Part shown: piece after piece, positions 32,503-36,747 of the stretch
How the letters are laid out: every line of letters starts with the position of its first letter
Numbering within the stretch: the first letter of the stretch is position 1
Assembly (NCBI GenBank): GCA_011620315.1
Contig: WOZO01000027.1
Span: 1 to 36,747 of the forward strand
Length of the DNA stretch: 36,747 nucleotides
From: Sideroxydans sp.
GTDB taxonomy: Bacteria; Pseudomonadota; Gammaproteobacteria; Burkholderiales; Gallionellaceae
Direction of reading: 5' to 3'
Made by a program: the position numbers and the translations under genes
Notes under the pieces: generated by a model
What the model was told of the DNA's origin: nothing
Seen by the model: only the letters and a program-made list of their open reading frames with translations
Database searches by the model: none

Positions 32503-33819
32503 TCAGCCCGTCGACTCATCCAGGAACTGGATCGCATTGCCGCTTTCCTTGGCCTGATACATGGCCGCGTCCGCGCGGGCCAATACTTGTTCGTGATTGG
32601 CATGCCGGCCGTGGAACAACACCATGCCGATACTGACCGTGCATTCATGGCTTACCGCCAGCGCGGGCTGATCGTGGGGCTGGTACAGCAGATGATAGGG
32701 CTGCGACAAGGTGGCGCGAATCTTCTCGGCGACGATCTGCGCCTGCCGTATAGAACGCTCGCGGTCTTCGTGCAGTTCGTTCAGAAGCACCACGAATTCG
32801 TCTCCGCCAAAACGGGCGACCGTATCCACTGCGCGCAGGCAACTTTCGATACGGCGTGCCGCCTCAACCAGCAGCAGATCTCCCACGCTATGACCGTACC
32901 GATCATTGAGCGGCTTGAACCTGTCCATATCCATGAACATCACGGCGGCGTAGCGCTCGCTACGCATGCTGGCGGCTAGCACCTGATTCAGACGATCACT
33001 TAACAGGCGGCGATTGGGCAATCCGGTCAAGGGGTCGAAGAATGCCAACTGACGCAGTTGTTCCGTCGCCTCATCTATGCGCATCTGCAAATGTGCGCGC
33101 TCCTGCTGCAATTGCTCCGCCATCACATTGATGCCATCGCCCAACTGGCCTAGCTCATCGATATGCGACTCGTGCCGCACACGCGTATGCAATTCCCCGC
33201 GCCCGATTGCCAGAATGGCTCCACTTAGACGATAGACGGGATCGACCAACTTGCGACTGGCGCGGAACACCCCGTACAACACCAGCAAAAGAAAGAACAG
33301 GGTGGCCGCAATGACCACCGCCATCACTTTGGTTTGCTCCTGACGCGTTCTGTCCCGGCTCAGCGCGACCGCGACAGTGCCGATCTGCTGCACGGCGGGC
33401 TTATCCTCCAGATCGTCCAGCGCCAGTTGAGTCGACGTTATCGACTGCCGGAACAGCAATATATTTCCTGTCGTGAGTTGTTGCGCGTTATCGGATGACA
33501 TCGGCGGTACGTCCACCTCTCCGGCTGCCGCCAATTCATGGCCGTCGCGGTCAGTGATGCGCACCGCTATCACGTCCGGCTCATGCAGCACCTGCAAACC
33601 CAAAGTGCGCAGAAACTCCCTGTTGTACGAGAACACGCCATATTCGCTGCTCGCCGCCAGTTGCCGGGCCAACAACTCCCCGCGCTCCTGCAGATTGCGT
33701 TCCATATTGCCTGTTCGATCCTGTAAAAACACCGCTTCGAGCAATGCCGACATCACGAGCAACGGCAGCAGCGTCAGCCATGCGACATATCGGCCTATCT
33801 TGTATCGACTTTGCTTCAT
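32503..33819 (-). CDS. Membrane diguanylate cyclase with periplasmic sensor and HAMP
   Basis: A 438-residue protein. An N-terminal membrane helix (about 12-32), a periplasmic sensor region of about 130 residues, a second helix (about 167-187) and a HAMP domain (about 188-240) lead to a GGDEF domain (about 260-432). The active site GGDEF is intact. RAVD lies five residues before it, which is the RxxD inhibitory I-site, so product feedback is expected. Its start overlaps the stop of the substrate-binding protein gene by 4 bases, which suggests that the two form one sensory unit. Confidence 0.93.
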   Translation of the reverse strand: MKQSRYKIGRYVAWLTLLPLLVMSALLEAVFLQDRTGNMERNLQERGELLARQLAASSEYGVFSYNREFLRTLGLQVLHEPDVIAVRITDRDGHELAAAGEVDVPPMSSDNAQQLTTGNILLFRQSITSTQLALDDLEDKPAVQQIGTVAVALSRDRTRQEQTKVMAVVIAATLFFLLLVLYGVFRASRKLVDPVYRLSGAILAIGRGELHTRVRHESHIDELGQLGDGINVMAEQLQQERAHLQMRIDEATEQLRQLAFFDPLTGLPNRRLLSDRLNQVLAASMRSERYAAVMFMDMDRFKPLNDRYGHSVGDLLLVEAARRIESCLRAVDTVARFGGDEFVVLLNELHEDRERSIRQAQIVAEKIRATLSQPYHLLYQPHDQPALAVSHECTVSIGMVLFHGRHANHEQVLARADAAMYQAKESGNAIQFLDESTG

Positions 33820-34808
33820 TTCCGACTTCCTTCCACGCGGTCAATCTCGATACGCAAGGCCTCTGCCGAACGCATGTTGAAACGCATCGAGCGTGCAACT
33901 TCCGCGTTCAGTGCGATCTGGTACAACTTCGGATACTGCGGGGGCGGCAGACTCCCCTGACGCAGATAATCAGACACCATTGCGGCAGATTGGGCTGCCT
34001 GCTGCTCGGGCGTCGAATACACCGCGCACAATGCACCCGCGCTGACATAGGCCTCCGACAATCCGACCATGGGTATCCCGCGCCGATAACTGCCGAGCAA
34101 TATATTTCGTATGGTGGCTGAGTTATAGATCGCGCTATCGGGCACCGCCAGCAAGATATCGCTCTGTGCCAGCAGCTCGTCGAGCTTGATGGAAAGATTA
34201 TCGTCCGGCTGCACCGCCTGGGTGACCAATCGCGCGCCCAGCCTCTCCAGTTCTCGTTGCAACGGCTGTGAAACGAAGTCACTGGCTGGCGTATACAACA
34301 CGCCGATCCTGTTCAGCGAGGGTAGCGCCACGCGCACCAGTGCCACCTGGCGTGAAAGGGGCTGATCGAGGAACAGTGCCGATACAGGGCGCGGCAGTAT
34401 CTTCCCCGATTGCATCTGCCTGAAAGTTTTGCTGGACAGCATGGTAGCCAGCATTGCACCGCGCCATTGCGCTGCCGCCCATTGCGAAGCAGCGCTTCCC
34501 GCAGTGATCAATATGTCTGCCTTGGGCATCTCTGCCTGCTGCCCCAGGATGCGCACCTCCAAGTGGGCATCGGATGGAAGATTCTGCTCCAAAGCACGTC
34601 GAAAATGCTGATATGCCACATGCTGGTCACTGAGCAACAGCAATACCTGCCTGGGTTCGGCCGCCGAGGCACCCGACATGAAAATGACACAGAGCAGCGC
34701 TGCCGCCAGACATTTCCAGCATGTCGGAAGAATCACGCTCAACAGATGCCCCTCATCATCAGTCCCTGATAGAACCACACTCGCCGAATGAACGCGCCGT
34801 GTGATCAT
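33816..34808 (-). CDS. Periplasmic ABC-type substrate-binding protein (PF04392-like)
   Basis: A protein of up to 330 residues. A signal peptide (hydrophobic LAAALLCVIFMSGASA, cleaved before AEPRQ) precedes an ABC_sub_bind-like fold with VLLLLSDQHVAYQHF, ILITAGSAAS, RIGVLYTPASDF and ILLAVPDSAIYNSATIRNILLGSYRRGIPMVGLSEAYV. No transporter genes are adjacent; the next gene, coupled by ATGA, is a diguanylate cyclase, so it may serve as a ligand sensor. The start is uncertain: the ATG at 34808 has no ribosome site, whereas a TTG at 34742 has AGGGG about 7 bases upstream and gives a more usual signal peptide. Confidence 0.8.
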   Translation of the reverse strand: MITRRVHSASVVLSGTDDEGHLLSVILPTCWKCLAAALLCVIFMSGASAAEPRQVLLLLSDQHVAYQHFRRALEQNLPSDAHLEVRILGQQAEMPKADILITAGSAASQWAAAQWRGAMLATMLSSKTFRQMQSGKILPRPVSALFLDQPLSRQVALVRVALPSLNRIGVLYTPASDFVSQPLQRELERLGARLVTQAVQPDDNLSIKLDELLAQSDILLAVPDSAIYNSATIRNILLGSYRRGIPMVGLSEAYVSAGALCAVYSTPEQQAAQSAAMVSDYLRQGSLPPPQYPKLYQIALNAEVARSMRFNMRSAEALRIEIDRVEGSRK

Positions 34809-34827
34809 AAATACTTCGTCGTTTATT

Positions 34828-34858
34828 CCCGTTCAGGGGACATGCCAATCCCCACGGG
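34828..34858. other. Stem-loop between lexA and the substrate-binding protein gene
   Basis: CCCGT (34828-34832) pairs with ACGGG (34854-34858) and GGGGA (34836-34840) with TCCCC (34849-34853), leaving a 3-base bulge and an 8-base loop. There is no T-tract on either side, so it is not a clear terminator. Confidence 0.35.
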
Positions 34859-34909
34859 GTGAAACATACGTGAGATATGGACTTCTGTCAGCAGCGGGTG
34901 TGATGCGTA

Positions 34910-35509
34910 CTAGCGGTACTTGCGCACTAGCCCGACGAGTACGCCGAATATTTCCAGCGAGCCTTGCGGGCGAATGACCGGATATGCGGGGTTCTGCGGG
35001 CGCAGGATGAATTTCCCACGCTCCTTGTCCAAAGTCTTCAGGGTGAATTCACCATCCACGATAGCCACTACGATATCGCCGACATTGGCCAGATTGCGCT
35101 TCTCCACGACCGCCACATCACCGTCATGGATACCCGCATCCACCATCGAATCCCCCTTGACCGGGATCAAGGTGGTGCTGGATGGGTTTTCGATCAGCAT
35201 CTCATCCAGCACGTAGTATTCGCCCTGCGTCGCATGGACCGAGACCGGCATGCCGGCGGGTACGGCGCTTTCGGCCAAGGGCCGCGAAAAGAATTCGCGC
35301 GTCGGGATCCACATGCCGTCCGGCGTGCGTTCCAGGAATCCCGCTTCTGCCAGCCGGTCCAGAATGGCTTTCACCCAGGATTTGGAGGCGATGTGGAACA
35401 CGTCGCACAGCGCCGCATAGGACGGGATGCTCTTCCAGTCGGAATAGTAATCCTGCAGTCTGGCTAGATATTCAGCATCGCGTTGTGCGGACGGATGGGA
35501 GTCGGTCAT
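34910..35509 (-). CDS. lexA: LexA-family repressor (S24 peptidase)
   Basis: A 199-residue SOS-type repressor. The N-terminal DNA-binding domain (about 8-70, with KSIPSYAALCDVFHIASKSW as the helix-turn-helix) differs from E. coli LexA. The C-terminal domain has the autocleavage A85-G86 site, catalytic S121 (VKGDSM) and K158 (EFTLKTL). It would self-cleave when RecA filaments form. The start has an AGGTGA ribosome site. The promoter carries a GAAC-N4-GTTC palindrome in its spacer, so autoregulation is likely. It could be a second LexA-like regulator if another lexA exists in the genome. Confidence 0.88.
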   Translation of the reverse strand: MTDSHPSAQRDAEYLARLQDYYSDWKSIPSYAALCDVFHIASKSWVKAILDRLAEAGFLERTPDGMWIPTREFFSRPLAESAVPAGMPVSVHATQGEYYVLDEMLIENPSSTTLIPVKGDSMVDAGIHDGDVAVVEKRNLANVGDIVVAIVDGEFTLKTLDKERGKFILRPQNPAYPVIRPQGSLEIFGVLVGLVRKYR

Positions 35510-35522
35510 GGCGTCACCTGTA

Positions 35523-35568
35523 CAGAACGAATGTACTGCATACTAGAGAACGTACGTTCTGCTGTCAA
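35523..35568 (-). promoter_or_regulatory. lexA promoter with LexA-type operators
   Basis: Minus strand TTGACA (35568-35563), a 17-base spacer and TAGTAT (35545-35540) form a near-consensus sigma-70 promoter. The perfect palindrome AGAACGTACGTTCT (35547-35560) fills the spacer. A second, weaker site with GAAC-GAAT-GTAC (35525-35536) lies 23 bases away, about two helical turns. Confidence 0.75.
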
Positions 35569-35600
35569 TTGCATTGCGCCGCATGGCCAGGTGAAACACC

Positions 35601-35637
35601 ATGAAAAATGGCCGCCGGTTTGGCAGCCATTTTTCAT
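35601..35637. terminator. Bidirectional terminator after the ferredoxin gene
   Basis: Arms 35603-35616 and 35622-35635 pair at 13 of 14 positions around a 5-base loop, with A/T runs at the outer ends (GAAAAATGGC and GCCATTTTTC). It lies 20 bases past the ferredoxin stop on the minus strand. Confidence 0.85.
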
Positions 35638-35654
35638 TGCGAGCGCTATGGCGG

Positions 35655-36747
<1,093 letters not shown>

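Overview
The window reads as chromosomal core DNA of a betaproteobacterium. The gene orders rpoE-rseA-rseB-rseC-mucD-lepA-lepB-DUF4845-rnc-era-recO-pdxJ-acpS-nagZ, zipA-ligA, 4.5S RNA-dnaX-ybaB-recR, and rsmD-coaD-ferredoxin are typical of that class. An Allochromatium-type 2[4Fe-4S] ferredoxin and the methylthioinosine phosphorylase / hypoxanthine phosphoribosyltransferase pair would suit a Nitrosomonadales or Gallionellaceae-like organism; that placement is inference. Most of the DNA is GC-rich (about 60 percent in lines I counted), genes are densely packed, and many neighbours overlap by ATGA or TGATG.

Layout. 75-18811 is transcribed almost wholly leftward (minus strand): a zinc-ribbon protein, def, a methylthioinosine phosphorylase, hpt, an exonuclease-LigA-tail chimera, two small unknown ORFs, ligA, zipA, nagZ, acpS, pdxJ, recO, era, rnc, DUF4845, lepB, lepA, mucD, rseC, rseB, rseA, rpoE. 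nadB (19000-20577) runs rightward, divergent from rpoE. 20582-29120 is leftward again: a ygfX-like gene, a Ser/Thr kinase, a TPR lipoprotein, a class III cyclase, rluB, recR, ybaB, dnaX, the 4.5S RNA and a class I fumarase. A GTPase gene (ylqF/rbgA) and mlaA run rightward, htpX leftward, a cytochrome b561 rightward, and a diguanylate cyclase, a substrate-binding protein, lexA, a ferredoxin, coaD and a partial rsmD leftward. No gap exceeds 300 bases.

The most unusual region is 2384-4980. The 3' part of ligA occurs twice. The outer copy (2384 to about 2950) is host-like in composition and is fused in frame to a DEDDh exonuclease. The inner copy (3942 to about 4970), which completes the real DNA ligase, is AT-richer, carries a Lys/Arg-rich insertion of roughly 55 residues, and lies next to an AT-rich unknown gene. 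The simplest reading is that a foreign cassette entered ligA, brought its own ligA 3' end so that the ligase stayed intact, and converted the displaced host tail (HhH plus BRCT) into the C-terminus of a new nuclease.

Other points of interest are a heptamer-repeat inverted repeat that forms the C-terminal codons of hpt, a lexA promoter with a GAAC-N4-GTTC operator inside its spacer, a sigma-E-like promoter before rpoE, a dnaX stop codon inside its own terminator, and two compact signalling clusters (cyclase-lipoprotein-kinase and substrate-binding protein-diguanylate cyclase).
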